Origin: Thermothielavioides terrestris NRRL 8126
Taxonomy: Eukaryota; Ascomycota; Sordariomycetes; Sordariales; Chaetomiaceae
Length of the DNA stretch: 64,000 nucleotides
Reading direction: 5' to 3'
Assembly (NCBI RefSeq): GCF_000226115.1
Contig: NC_016462.1
Coordinates: 558,001-622,000 of the forward strand
Below the pieces are notes generated by a model that ran no database searches, was not told the origin of the DNA, and saw only the letters and a program-made list of their open reading frames with translations. Position 1 is the stretch's first letter. Each line of letters starts with the position of its first letter. The translations under genes and the position numbers were made by a program. Below, in pieces: positions 44,773 through 56,909 of this stretch.

Positions 44773-47340
44773 GCTATCCTCCTTTGCGTGTCTGTGTGTC
44801 TGTGTGTGCGTTGTGTGGATATGCCGGAAGAGTCCTGAAAAGGGGGCGGAACCGCGGGCGGCTACCCCTGGGACGACCGGCCTGCACAACCACCCCCGCT
44901 GACACTTCAGTCCTAGCTCTGGATGGTGGCCTTCAAGACCCGGATGGCTTCACCTGACCGACGCCAGGGCTTCCCACGAGCTGAGCCAGATGACTTAGCT
45001 ACCCGGACGCCTTCGCATCTAGCGCAGTCCGCCCCGGCAGGCACCCACCCAGCTTGCCACCCGGGTCCGGGGTCTGACAAGGGAAACAAACAGCGACAAC
45101 ACCGTTCCATTTACCTCCACGACAAATGGATCACAAACCTTCTTATCATACCCTTTCGACTTTCACCAACCTCCTTACCGAAGCTCGCAACAGCAATAAC
45201 ACTTACCCGCCAACCCAACCGAGGTGACAGTTACGACGGATACGACGACGATAACGACTAGCGATGACCCTGTTTCTTTGATATCCCTCCGTTTTCTTCG
45301 CTTCTTCTCCTTTAAATTCGCCTTTCGCCTTCGCCTTCTCATGTCCAGATCCAAGGAAGCACGCGATTGATTTATTGGCTTTGCAATTCTTTAATCTCTG
45401 AGTGTCGTTTCTTTTCTTATTTTCTTCTTCCAACCCTAGGTAACTATCCCTGTTTCACGGCTGTGTATTCCCCGCTGTTTTTTCAGTTTATGTTGATGTT
45501 TGTTGCACATTTTTGCGGGCTGGCGGGCAAATGAGCGAACTGGTGAGCAGGCTCAGGTAGACCTGGGAAAGGCCAGGCCAGGCCAGGCAAGGCAAGGCAA
45601 AAGGCAAAGGCAGGTCGCCGCGTATGTGGGATTGGCTTCGAGATGGGACAGGGACCGGGATGGAGAGGGATAGGGCCTGGACCGGACAGGACAGGACGGC
45701 GCGGATATTCGGCTCTGAGCGGGCGCAGTGGTACCTGGGAATGGAATGGGTTGGTTGGATTTGTCATGGGATGGGCACGGTGGGATGGGAACGGATGTCA
45801 CGATTCAGCGAGCGCTTGGTTCAAACTTTGCTATGAGGTTTTTGGTTCGGTTCGGTTCGGTTCAGGGCTGGGTTTCGGCTTCGGGTTGGGATTGGGCTGC
45901 GACATTTGCTTGCATGGACGGATTTGGCGGATGGATGGGAAGGCGTCCAGGAGGGCTTGCTACGGGGAATTTCGTGGTTTTGATCTGGATGTTTCTGCTG
46001 TTGGGTATCCCTCTCGGCTCTTGGTCCCTCGCTGCTTTCTGTATCTTCCCAAGGGAGTGAATGAGAGACACAGAAAGAGGCCTGACTCGCACTTGTTTGT
46101 GTCTGGACTATTCCGCACAGTTGTGGGATATCAGCGTCCCTGGTTAGTTCGGCGTGATATGTTGATGGCTCGACAAACTGACCACGACATGTAAGTGACC
46201 GAGCAAATGGCTGATGGCTTCCAAAGAGCGGAATGCAACGAGAAGGGTTGTTTACCTACCGGGACTGGCCTGTGTTGCCTCGGCGTCGAGGTAGATGCTC
46301 AGGTGGACGTTGGTGCGCGAGCAGCCTACGAAGGCGCGGTACAGCGCTGTTTATCAGAAGGTGTTTGCTCATTGGAAGAAAGGGGGGATTACCCTCGGGT
46401 TGTCTGGATGGCTTGTGGTCTTCATCAACTGTGTGGAATACCGTGAGCAACGCAGCACTGCCTCTGTTTACTTTTCGCCCCTTCCCCTGTTCTACCGCAG
46501 CGAGTTCCGGTACCTGGCCACGCAACAGGGGCAAAGCGGCGACTGGTAAACCCAACGGTGCATGTATTCCAATATTCAAACCGAACCAATCCAGATCTGA
46601 TCTTTTAATTGTCCTATGTTGAGGTACCAGTCGAGTCTGCCGTCTGGCTCTCCATAACCCCAGACGAAGAGGGAGGGGAGAGGGGAGAAAACTCCAGGTA
46701 AGAAAAACAGGCCAGGGCTTTCAGAGATGAAGCGCAATGCAAGCCGTCGATTCCGAGGAGGTAAAACACACTCCCAAACGGTATTGCCGGTGAGGCCCTA
46801 TGACCCGCCGCCCATACCTCTCCCGGCTCGGGTTACCCATATTCCCTCCCACGGATAGGCACCTGCTCTGGCCCGGCATGATATTCCCGCGCTGTCCACC
46901 CCAGGCATTCCGTTACCACAAAAGCCGACTGAAAGTGATTGAAAAAAGAGCAGAGAGAGAGAGAGGAGCAGCAACGCCCAACGCTATGCACGGTACAGAA
47001 GATGACCCCATTCCCCCCAAAACACCCGTGACGCCCACAGCAGCCCTGCCCAGTCGCCCGTTATTCCCCCAAACAAAAAGCGAAAACAAACGAAACTGTT
47101 CGGCCGACTTAACGCCTCATATCCGATCACCTACACATTATTGCGAGCCGGTGAACTGGATGATATCCGCCATCACTGTCTAACTCCGGACAGGCAAAAA
47201 CGAGCCAACTGACTGGCCTCGATTCCCGCTTCGATGGGTAGATTAAAGTAAGGATCATCATGAAAAAAAGAAATAATCTCTGGCCAAGAGTCATCGGTCG
47301 AGTCCATAGAACCGACCGCAGCCGCAGCCGTAGCCGCACC
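44773..47340. other. Long convergent intergenic region with short tandem repeats
   Basis: 2.57 kb between the 3' ends of pps1 and atg18. It contains GGCCA/GGCAA pentamers (about 45566-45606) and a GGTTC pentamer array (about 45843-45862). The longest open frame (about 45643-46194) has no recognisable family and Gly-Leu repeats from the pentamer tract, so I do not call it a gene. Confidence 0.4.
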
Positions 47341-48875
47341 CTACGGCCCGTAGGCTGAGGCATCGAGCTTGTCATCACTGTCTAGGATCCTACACAGCGG
47401 GGCAGGTTAGCACCGGGAGAGTGGTCAAGCGAGGTGAGACCAGAGGGCAAAAGAACATACGAAAACCTCTTGACCAGGTATCCCTCCCCGCCCTTCTGCA
47501 GGTCAATGTTGAAGACATAGAATCCGCCGTCGCTGGTGACGACGATGACCTGGGGCGAGTTGCTGCACATGGCCACGACGCTGCGCAGGGGGGCCGAGCC
47601 GCGCACGATGGCGCCCCGGGCGGGCGGCTCGCTGGGCTTGGGGATCTTGATGCTCGCGAAGTCGCGCTGCGGCTCCAGCATGGACGTGACCGACTGCGGG
47701 AGGTAGGGCCCGACGGCGCCGGCCACGCTGCGGCCGACGATCTGCGACGAGCGCCGGAGCATGGAGCCGAGGATCCCGCTCTGCGGCCGCGCCGACGGGG
47801 AGTCGCTGCCGCCGTTGTTGCTGCTGGGGCCTGCTTGCGGGACGGCGTAGTCTGGCCCTTCGCCGCCGCGCGGGGACGAGCCGGCATTGCTGCTGCCGGG
47901 CGAGTAGTCGGTGCTGTCGATGCTGCGGGACCGAGACCAGCGGTTTGTGCGGGGCGAACCCTGCGCCTCGGGCTCCGGGGAGAGGGGAGAAGCAGGGCCC
48001 GCGAAGTTGCTGTGCGGGTTGGCGAGGCGGAAGATGTGCACCGTCTCCGAGGCAGACGAGACACACAGCAGGGTGGAGGCCAGGTTGAAGGACATGCTGT
48101 ATATGCTGGAGGGGATCGTCCCGCGGCGGAACTGATACAGTTTCTGGCCATCCGGGACGGAGAAGACTCGGATGATGGTGCCGGTCTCGGATGCAGTTGC
48201 GAGCCGGGTGCCCTCGCTGTTCAGCGCCACGCAGGACAGAGGCGAGCGGTGGGCCTCGATGACGTTGACGGCCTTCAGCGCGATGGTGTCGTACACAATA
48301 ACCTCGCCCGACGTGGGGGGCACCAGGGTTGAGAGCGGGGGCGCATGGGCGGGCCGTCTCTCGCCCTGGTCCTCGCGTGGTTTTGGCAAGGGGTATGCCA
48401 TGTAGCAGTTTTCCGACGAGGGCGAGAGCGAGAAGATACCGTTTGGGTTGGGCGAGGTGGCAATGGTTGTGAGCAACGCCATGTTGGAGATGTCGTAGAG
48501 GTAGATTTCTTCCTCCAGCACCACGGCCAGGCGTTTCCTGTTCAGGCGCACGGCGAGCACGGCAGTGGGAAAAGTGAGCTCGCAGATGATGGAGCCACGC
48601 TACGCGCCATGTTAGAGAACGGGCGCACTTTGGGAGAGCAACGGCGTAGACGGACGCACCTTGGTGTTCTGTATTACCAAGTGGCGCGGCGAGAGCACCA
48701 GAGCTACCAAGGACGTGGAGAAGAGCATCTCGACGAGCGACACCCTCCCCTCGTCGCTCTTGAAGACCTTGGAGAAGGGGTCGGTATGGTAGATGCGGAA
48801 GCCCTTCGCGGTCCCGACAGCAAGACAGCTGTGGTCCTGGTTGAAGGTGACGAAGTTGAGCGAGTTGGCGGACAT
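47341..48875 (-). CDS. atg18: Atg18 autophagy PROPPIN (WD-repeat, PI3P-binding)
   Basis: Seven-bladed beta-propeller that binds PI3P/PI(3,5)P2 and, with Atg2, supports phagophore expansion and vacuole homeostasis. Exons 48875-48660, 48599-47461 and 47389-47341 give 467 aa. The start [19 protein letters not shown] and the joined [13 protein letters not shown] are typical. The lipid-binding motif is FRRG (residues 229-232). After blade 6 comes a long Ser/Pro-rich 6CD loop with the amphipathic [13 protein letters not shown]. The last exon adds only 16 residues ([15 protein letters not shown] plus stop), and without it the C-terminus would be wrong. Atg21/Hsv2 are alternatives, but the loop and ending favour Atg18. 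Confidence 0.93.
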
Positions 48876-49388
48876 GGTGGAGAGTCCGTCTGCAAGAGGG
48901 TGCGGTGCGCTAGTGTATCCGTCCGTACGTCCGTTGACAAACTGGCTGCAGGGTTCTGGATCTGTCCCTCCTTGGCCACCTTTGGGGAATATTTCTCGGA
49001 GACGACGGAGGCTCCGGCGAGGCGACAGAGAGAGGTGGCGGAGGTCAGCTAAATGCCGGCGAACATCTGGCACATCTGCTAGCAAGGGATGACAAAGGAT
49101 GAAAGACCGTGGTTGCGGCGTCGATGCGACAGCACGCAGAACTGTCCGCGCCGATAAAGTTGGTGAAGTTGCCTGTGACGTGCAGATGCGATCTGATTGT
49201 CCGACGAAGCTGCTGCGGTCTGCTGCCTTGGTGGATGCTGGTTCGGGACGATAAAGCTCCCCTGCAAGGAGCTCGGGCCAAGAGATCGTCACTGCGGGGC
49301 ATGTGTTCCCCTCAGTCACTTGCAGGGTCTTCCTGCCTCAGAGGTGGGTCCAGCATGACCTCAACGTTCTGTGGATGGAGAGGTTGCC
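48876..49388. other. atg18 promoter region
   Basis: About 510 bp upstream of the minus-strand atg18 start, ending at the TA target of a MITE. No coding sequence is supported. Confidence 0.35.
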
Positions 49389-49390
49389 TA

Positions 49391-49786
49391 CCCGAGGGCG
49401 AAAGGAAAAGTGGGGATTTTCGCAGCCCTCTCTCCTTCCAGGAGAGAGGGGAACAAAATCCTAGGACAGCCCATTTAAAATGGGACAGCACCACTAACCC
49501 TGACCCTAAGAAAACTAGCTACCTATAACCCTAACCCTAAATCAAAAAAACTAAAATTTGAAAATAAAGAGCTATTATATCTAAAAGTATATTCTTAAAG
49601 TTTTATTGTTTTTATAAAAGTGGTTGTTGAGATATTTGAAGTTTTGTGTCTTGCTAACAGATTTGGTGCAAGTTTCAGTGCGTTGGAGATTGTCCCAAAA
49701 AAACATGCTGTCCTAGGATTTTGTTCCCCTCTCTCCTGGAAGGAGAGAGGGCTGCGAAAATCCCCACTTTTCCTTTCGCCCTCGGG
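49391..49786. mobile_element. MITE family B with perfect 80-bp inverted repeats
   Basis: A 396-bp element flanked by TA (49389-49390 and 49787-49788). The left 80 bases (49391-49470) and the reverse complement of the right 80 (49707-49786) are identical. Each arm starts CCCGAGGGCGAAAGGAAAAG and contains its own smaller palindrome, CTCTCTCCTTCC..GGAGAGAGG. The middle is AT-rich, and next to the left arm are CCCTAA-type units (about 49494-49542). There is no coding capacity. Identical arms suggest recent insertion or strong hairpin-driven correction. It lies between the atg18 promoter and the 3' end of the AP-2 gene. Confidence 0.88.
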
Positions 49787-49788
49787 TA

Positions 49789-50144
49789 CCAGGTATACGC
49801 AAAGCTGGAAAGTACCAGGCAGTCAGTCACTGGCCAAATCGTCTCAGAGGGATACAGCAGTAGGAATTGAATGTGAACTCCTCTTTCACTTACGGCTGTC
49901 ATTGACTTTTGTCTAAGCTGTCACCGCAAGCAAGTACCGGAGGTACCGGATCGAAGAGACAAGACTTTCCCTTCATCCATTACAGAAGCTACATGAACGA
50001 TCCAAGAATGTAAATGCCTTATATACATGCACAAGCGCAATGCCCATGATTGTGGTCAACAGACACAGCCACTGGAAAACTCGCCGACCCCCAACAGGGT
50101 ATAGATTCGATTCACCCTTCTTCCCCTCCTTCGCCTGCTACTCG
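49789..50144. other. 3' flank of the AP-2 alpha gene
   Basis: About 350 bp with no gene visible; the presumed 3' UTR of the minus-strand adaptin gene lies here. Confidence 0.35.
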
Positions 50145-53100
50145 CTACTTGGTGGTAACCATAATATTCCTGAACGTGTCCGAGATCTCGCTCACAGTCG
50201 GCGGCACATGCCTCTCCGGCGCCGTCGACACCCCCAGCGAGATGCGGCCCTCCATCAGCCTCAGCAGCACCGGCGGCAGCGACTCGTCCGTCGCCCGGAT
50301 GGTCAACCGCACCATCTGCGCGCGCACACGTGCGCCCCAGTCAGCCCAGGCTCCCGCAAACAACTTCAATCAGGCCGGGTTGGGAAAAAAGAAAAGTAAG
50401 ACATACCTGAGTCGCATAGTTAGGCTCCAGCCGCAGCAAGCAGCCGTACTTGCCGCCCTCCGAGGTATGCACCACGCTGGCGCCGACAAAGTTCCTCTGG
50501 TTCGGGTCGACGCCCTGGAGCACGCCCCACCGGAACCCCTCGACGACGGTGCGCACGAAGGCCTCGTTGATCTCCCGGCCGCCGTCCTTGGACCCTCCTC
50601 CGCCGCCCGCCAGCCCGAAGATCTGCTGCGCCTCCCTCGGCGCGCCGCCGATCTGCTTCCACCGCTTGAAGAAGTCCTCGGACGACAGCTCGGCCGGATC
50701 CATGAACTTGTGGATGGTGACGGGCAGCTTCAGCGTGAGCGCCTGCAGCGCGCCCGCGAGGTAGCTGATGCGGATGGTGGGGCTCTTGTCGAAGACCCGC
50801 TTCGCCTCGAACACGATGACCTGTTGCGACTGGGCGCCCTGCGCGAGCGTCGTCTCCGGCAGGCCCTTGATGTCCCACGTCAGGTTGCCCTTCTCCGACT
50901 CGTCCAGGTCGAGCGTCGTGGTGAAGGAGCTGATCAGCGCCGGCGTCTTGTTGGTGAAGTAGAGGATCAGGCACGCCATCTGCCCGCGGTACTCGGACCG
51001 CACGCCCACCTGCAGCTGTCCGTCCTCGTACAGGACACCGTCCGCCTTGAGGAGGAGCCGGTTGAAGCCCCGTTCCCAGCCGGGCGAGAGGTGGGCCGCG
51101 CTGGCGAGGTTGGGCGGCGGCTTGAGCGCCTTGGCTTCGGCCGGGCCGACGTTGCTCATGTCGAGGCCGGCGAGGTCGTTGGCGGCCGAGTGGCCGTTCG
51201 CTGCCGCCGCCGCCCCGCCGTTCGCGTGGCCATTCGTGGTGAACGTCCTCCTGAGACCTCCCTGCTTAGCCATGGCGAGCTCGGTCGCGTCCGCGTTGGC
51301 GTCCTTGCCGCCGACGACCCACGTCCTCTTGTCGCTCGTCTTGGAGTGCTTCTGGTGTAGCCTGGACAGCAACGCCGACTCGCGTTCCGGGAAGGGCGGC
51401 ATCTCGTCGCAGACGGTCCTGAGAAGGTCGTCGGTCGGCATGGATGCCAGGGCGAGATACTCGCATGCTCTTTGCTGGAGCTCCGGGTCGAGCGTGTGGC
51501 TGTACACGCTGAAGACGTTGATGAGCTGCGGCTTGATTTCCGGGAACAGGTTGACAAATTTGATGAAGCACGACAGGATCATGCCACGGGTACTCGACGA
51601 GCAGGCAGGAAGCTTGCTCTGCAGTGCCAGGAACTGCTCGATCGGGCTGCATCCCCTCTCTTCGGCAATGAGGTGCCCGAACTCGCCCAGGATGTAGGCC
51701 CCGATCTTGACCAGCGTCTCGTGGCAATGGTCCTGCTTGCAGTACTGGAGAGTGTTCTGCGCAGCATAGACTTGCAGCTCCTCGTTGTTGGTGATGATCT
51801 GGATCACTCTCTGCCACACCTCGTCGCTGACATGGTCGCCCGCCATGGCGATGAGCCGGAGCGATATGTCGACGTACCACTGCACGTCGGTCGCATACTT
51901 CTCGGTGAGGATGGCAATCTTGAGCACCATTTCCTCCCGGATGGCGAAGTCGGCGTTTTGCAGGTGGTGCAGGAGCTCGCCGACTAAAACCCGGGCGTTC
52001 GAGGCGTCGCACATGCTGTAGAGCAGGTCGAGACCCTTCCGCCGCACGCTGATGTCCCTGTCCTTGAGCGAGCCGATGATAACCTCCTGGTGCTGCTTGA
52101 TCGGATCCAGCGTGTCCGCCCGCGCGGCCAGATGCGTCATGGCCTCCAGACCCAGGTATCGGACATTGGTCTCCCTCGACTGGATGAACCGGCCGAGTCG
52201 CGATGATATTTGCTTCATTAATGCTTGCTCCGTGTCGAGGTGGATGATAAGGTTGATGGCCTCGAAGAGCACAGCGTTCTGCGCGTTGTTCTGCTGCACG
52301 TTCTTGTTCGTCTCCAAAGCGAGATCTAGAATCTTTTGGAGAGAGTCCCGGATCATGTCCCGGACGTGGCTGTCCTCTGCGTTTTGTCAGATGCGGATCC
52401 CGCGTCCCCAGGAATTTCGGTGTTGCGATCCATACCTGAAGGCGGGAAATATTGCAGCAGTCGCAGGAGCTTGACCTGAATCCACGGGCAGGGGACCTTA
52501 TAATAGAGATAATCTGGAGAGTATTCCCCGTCAATCACGATCCGCTTCAATCGGCCGGCCGCCTTCGCGTATGCGCCCTTGTACTGCTCGAGGTTGTCCT
52601 GCGCCAAGGCCATGACAAGCGACGTCACGGACAAGGCGACGCCCAGGTCAACGTCGTCCATCAGGGAGATGATCCTTTCCGCCCACTGCGGCTGGACAAT
52701 TTCGGGGCTTTTCCGGTAAAGGCGCAGCAAGGTCAACGCAGCCTTCTTCTTCACGAACGCCTTCGAAGTCCTGCAGCGGTCGGTCAGTCAGTCAGTTTGG
52801 GTGCCTCATGGCTGTTGCGGTCAAAACGCACGGTGAGATCAGCAGCCTGTGAACCTCGCCGCTCAGCGCCTCCCCCATCTCTCGACCGCCGACGTTTGCG
52901 ATTGCGTGCAGCGCGAGGCAGTTGAACAGCTCGTTGTGATCCAGCAGGTCTTTCCTGATGCTGTTGAACACCAGATGCATCAGCTCGTGCTTCTCGTGCA
53001 GGAACAGCGTCATGGCGAGGTAGCCAATCTGCTTCTCCGAGTACTTTGTTGCCGAGATGAGGTTGACCGCTTCGAGATGGCCGAAATCGACGTTCCACCC

Positions 53101-53516
53101 GAGGATGTAGATGTAGAGGAGCTGAAGCAGCGTCAGCCTGTCGCTCGAGCCCTACAGCGCCGTGCCACACCCACTTTGCAGACGTATTTCTTCTTATGGT
53201 ATCCGCTCAAGTTGCCATCTGCACCACCGTGTCAGCAGCAGACCTGGGGGGAAAGGGGGAGGGGGCCAATTCATGGAAGCGGCGGACCTTTGAATTTCTG
53301 CCTGCAAGACACAGCATGTTTAGCACGACTGCGCCAGACTTCTCACCAAAATGCGTGAACATACCGGATGTTGGCCAGCTCCTTGTTGATGCGTTTCTCC
53401 TCGAGCTCGCGTGCGCGCGCATTTCGAAGGTCGGCGATAAACTGGACCAGTCCGCGCATATTCGAGTTGCTGCTGCTGGACCGGCCCAGGAAGCCGGTTG
53501 TGCCTGAAGACGACAT
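50145..53516 (-). CDS. apl3: AP-2 complex subunit alpha (alpha adaptin)
   Basis: Large subunit of the AP-2 clathrin adaptor at the plasma membrane. Seven exons, 53516-53365, 53300-53287, 53218-53175, 53121-52832, 52770-52436, 52376-50407 and 50315-50145, give 991 aa, the usual size. The N-terminus has [32 protein letters not shown]. The second exon is a 14-nt microexon coding QKFK, without which the family sequence [22 protein letters not shown] cannot be made. HEAT-type trunk repeats run to about residue 620 ([24 protein letters not shown], then [13 protein letters not shown]). A variable hinge follows, then the appendage beta-sandwich and platform, with [10 protein letters not shown] and a final NIMVTTK. 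The start at 53516 gives a short Ser/Gly-rich leader; an alternative ATG lies five codons upstream. Confidence 0.94.
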
Positions 53517-54340
53517 GCTGGAGGATGGCACGCCTGACTCGCTTCACGACCTCAGCTTGCACCTCTCCAGAATCCGAGGGTGAGCCCGGAGAGCTGGGCG
53601 CGTTTCCCTTAGTAATACAGGTTCCCCCTCGCGTCCCCGTGAATGTGGCGAATTTGCTGCTGCGGTATCGCGGAAACGAGCCCTCAGCAAAGCCGCATCG
53701 TCTTTGAGAGCTCTGAGACGGCAGGCAATGGATTCGGCAGTCGCGGAGCAACGGAAGACCAGCCTCTTGTCGAGCGCGCGGGAGGTCACCGGGAAACGGT
53801 CGCCGGCTCGACCGTCCGCATATCTATCTCGCTTTGAGCGGTCGAGAAAGATCGCCGCGTCGAAGAGGATGGCACTCGATCGGAGAATGCACGCGCAAGC
53901 CCTCGAGACGCGTGGCCGCCGTGACGACGTGGTTCAGGGGGTTGCTGTGGGTTGCGTGTGGGACTGACTTGGTCGTCGACAAAATGATGGAGCGAGCTCC
54001 TCATCCACCTGTCGGCAACAGGCCCGAGCCTGTCACACTGTGCTGTGTGTTCACTGTGTTGGGGAGCGTCCGCATGGGCCACTGCTCCACCCTACCAGCT
54101 AGTTAGCTCGGAATTAGCGATCTAAACTGTTTTTGGTTAAGCTTTAGCTTCCATCTCGGGTGCTAAGACGAAGGCCGAGTCTGCTAACTGGCGCAATTCT
54201 CGCTGTGGCTTCCTCATGGCGGGTGTGGCTCTCGCCGCTTATCGATCTTCAAATCCGGTCCGAGACATCAAGTCGTGTTGCAAAGACCGTCTCTCTTCGG
54301 CAATGTCAGGCCATTGCCTGCCAGCACCACCACCCCGAGC
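53517..54340. other. Divergent promoter of AP-2 alpha and the methyltransferase
   Basis: 824 bp between divergent starts. Small open frames exist, but none has family features. Confidence 0.4.
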
Positions 54341-55457
54341 ATGCGGCTGAACTTGCCTCGGGTCTGCCGGCCGCAGTCTCTGCGCTCACTCGCGATACCG
54401 CCCTGCGAGCGCCGGACGTATGCCTCCCAGGCCTCTGGCGGCGCCGTGTTCAAGGTCTTCAACAGTCGCACGAAATGGCTGCAAAAGGAGCGGGCAGCTG
54501 CAAACCCCGAGCTCAGCCGGCAGGCCGACTACCTCAAAGACGAGGTGGCCATGCGCGTGTGTGAACGGCTGCTGGTGAGCCCGTTCCCGAACCTCAATGA
54601 CCCCTCCCAACAGAGCTAACAGAGCTTGGGTGAAGGATATCAAGCGCCAATTCCCCCGCGTTCTCGACCTCGGCGCCAACTCGTGCAACATCGCTCGCGC
54701 TCTGACCCGCGAGAACCCGGACCCGGACCCGTCCAACCCCGTATCCCCGCCGCTCGCCTCCAAAATAGGCTCTCTCGTCGCCGCCGAGTCGTCCGCATCG
54801 CTCCTCTACCGCGACGCCGATCTGCCCTTTAACAAAGAGCTCGACCTGACCCGCCATGTCCTCGCCGACGACGAATCTCTCCCCTTCGAGCCAGCGTCCT
54901 TCGACATGGTGCTCAGCAGCCTCTCCCTGCACTGGATCAACGACCTCCCCGGCGTGCTGTCACAGATCAACAGCGTGCTGAAGCCCGACAGCCCCTTCAT
55001 CGGCGCGATGCTGGGCGGCGACACGCTGTTCGAGCTGCGCACGTCGCTGCAGCTGGCGGAGCAGGAGCGGCGCGGGGGCATCTCGCCGCACGTGTCGCCG
55101 CTGGCGGACGTGCGCGACGTCGGCGGCCTGCTGCAGCGCGCCGGCTTCCAGTTGCTGACGGTCGACGTCGAGGACATCGTGGTCGACTACCCGGACACCT
55201 TCGCGCTGATGCAGGACCTGCAGGCCATGGGCGAGGGCAACGCCGTGCTGGGCCGCGAGATGGGTGCCATCGGGCGTGACGTGCTGCTGGCGAACGAGGC
55301 CATCTACCGGGCTATGCATGGAAACGAGGACGGCAGTCTGCCGGCCACGTTTAGAATTATTCACATGATTGGGTGGAAGGAGGGCGGAAACCAGCCGAAG
55401 CCGCTGAAGCGGGGGAGCGGTCAGGTGAATCTAAAGGACGTCTTGGAGAAAAAGTAA
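54341..55457 (+). CDS. NDUFAF5-like mitochondrial SAM-dependent enzyme (complex I assembly)
   Basis: Homologue of NDUFAF5/C20orf7, which hydroxylates an arginine of the complex I subunit NDUFS7 during assembly. Exons 54341-54574 and 54636-55457 give 351 aa. The N-terminal 35 residues are rich in Arg and Ser without acidic residues (RVCRPQSLRSLAIPPCERR), a good mitochondrial presequence. VFNSRTKWLQKERAA is the conserved family opening. The class I methyltransferase fold has motif I VLDLGANSC (87-95), then DMVLSSLSLHWINDLPG and LLGGDTLFELRTSLQLAE-type blocks. The intron (54575-54635) has a CTAAC branch point. It converges with the ARPC5 gene, whose stop is 211 bp away. Confidence 0.9.
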
Positions 55458-55668
55458 GGGCCGTTGTAGGAATAGTGTAGAAAACGAATCCGGCGCTGCT
55501 TGTTCACACCTTGACAAGTCGCCACGATCCTCGCCAGGAACGTCCCCAACATGCCTTCGCTGCCCTCAGTCAAAACGCCAGTCTGTCTATAAGCGGTAGC
55601 CGAAGACTTGCTCTCCACCAACCAAGTAAGATTCCCGCAACGCCGTAAAAGCCATCCCTTGCAGCCCC

Positions 55669-56391
55669 TCAGACTCTCCGCCAGTCGGTCATGACCCGGC
55701 CTATGCACCCCAGCCCCGCGACCTCGACCACTTTCTCGTGCCAGCTGAGCAGCACGCTCATGGCGGCACCCGTCGACTCGGTCGGCGCACCTGGTCTCGG
55801 GCCGATCTGGCTGAAGCCGGTCTGCTGGGGCGTCATGCGGGTCGGTGTCCGGGGCGCGCTGCCGCCGCCGGAGGACGAGGACGAGGACGAGGCGGCCATG
55901 CCTTTGTATCTGTGCACAGCCCGTGGTTGTCAGCATGTCTCACTTAGAGAGGAAATTCAGGGTAAAGAAAAAAAAAAAGCGTACAGATACTTCATCAACA
56001 CATCCAAGCACTCACTGCCCCCGGGACTGGCATAGATGCGCTGCAGGATCGGCGTCATCTCGCTGGCCTTGATGCTCTGCAGCACCTCGACGACGGTCTG
56101 CAGGGCGGCCTCGCGCGCCAGCTCGCCGCCCGCGCCCTGGTACACGGGCGCCTCGAGGCAGCCGCGCAGCGCGCCCTCGGCGTCGCCCCCGCGCAGCAGC
56201 TGCCGCACCTGCGCCGTCAGCTGCCGCACCTCGGCCTCGCCCACCTCCGCCTGCGCCTGCGCCTGGTGGTGCGCCGGCGTCAGCGTCGTCGTGTCGAAGT
56301 TGACCGGCGAGTCCTCCTGCAGCGCGTCGATGTCGATGGTGCGCCACGCGTCGCTGAGCGTCGCCTGCGTGTGCTCGCGGATGATGGACAT
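55669..56391 (-). CDS. arc15: Arp2/3 complex subunit 5 (ARPC5, p16)
   Basis: Smallest Arp2/3 subunit, needed for branched actin nucleation at endocytic patches. Exons 56391-55985 and 55909-55669 give 215 aa. The C-terminal half matches the family: LQSIKASEM, then LDVLMKYLYKGMA across the intron, and VLLSWHEKVVEVAGLGCIGRVMTD. The 75-nt intron has a GTACGC donor and CAG acceptor. The C-terminal exon begins with a Ser/Gly linker in place of the usual short loop. A Gln/Ala-rich stretch (residues 42-55) lies before the helical core. The protein is longer than the 150-aa animal form. Confidence 0.88.
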
Positions 56392-56907
56392 GGTGGCGGG
56401 CCGGTGGTTGGAGGGGGGCCGGGATCGGTTGGATGGAATTGAGGGTGGGTGGCTGGCTGGTGATCAGGGTTGCGGTTGTCGTGTGCACCAGCTGTTTACT
56501 GTTCAGGATCGGGTGGTGGGTAATGGCAGTCAGTCAGGTATTTGAACAGCAACCGCCGCTGTTTTATGCTCTCCGCGGGGATTTGGTTGTTGGGCCGTAG
56601 TTCTAGTGTAGCACGCAGGAGCGCAAGTTGCAAGCAACCAGGAGGTAAGCCCCGCATTGAAGCCGCCCTGTGGGGCCGGCCACTGCGGGTCCGACCTAAC
56701 GCGACGGGCCTCAGGCCGGAGCTGGGTGTCAGGTGTAAGTCGGAGCCGGCGGCGGAGCGTGAGAGGGCAAGATTTGAAGAGTTCTTGGCCCGGAAATTCG
56801 TCTCTATAGAACTCTGTCAGCCATCACTCACCACAGGGATGATTTACCCTCAGCCATTCCGTCCACGGCATGATTTGCCCACGGCTCCAGTTGTTCATTC
56901 AATTGCT
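56392..56907. other. ARPC5 promoter region up to the AT-rich boundary
   Basis: About 515 bp upstream of the minus-strand ARPC5 start. GC-rich sequence falls sharply into AT-rich DNA at about 56,905. No gene is supported. Confidence 0.4.
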
Positions 56908-56909
56908 TA

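Noticed and set aside
45643..46194. 183-codon frame between pps1 and atg18
   Set aside because: Contains translated pentamer repeats and lacks codon bias of the real genes.
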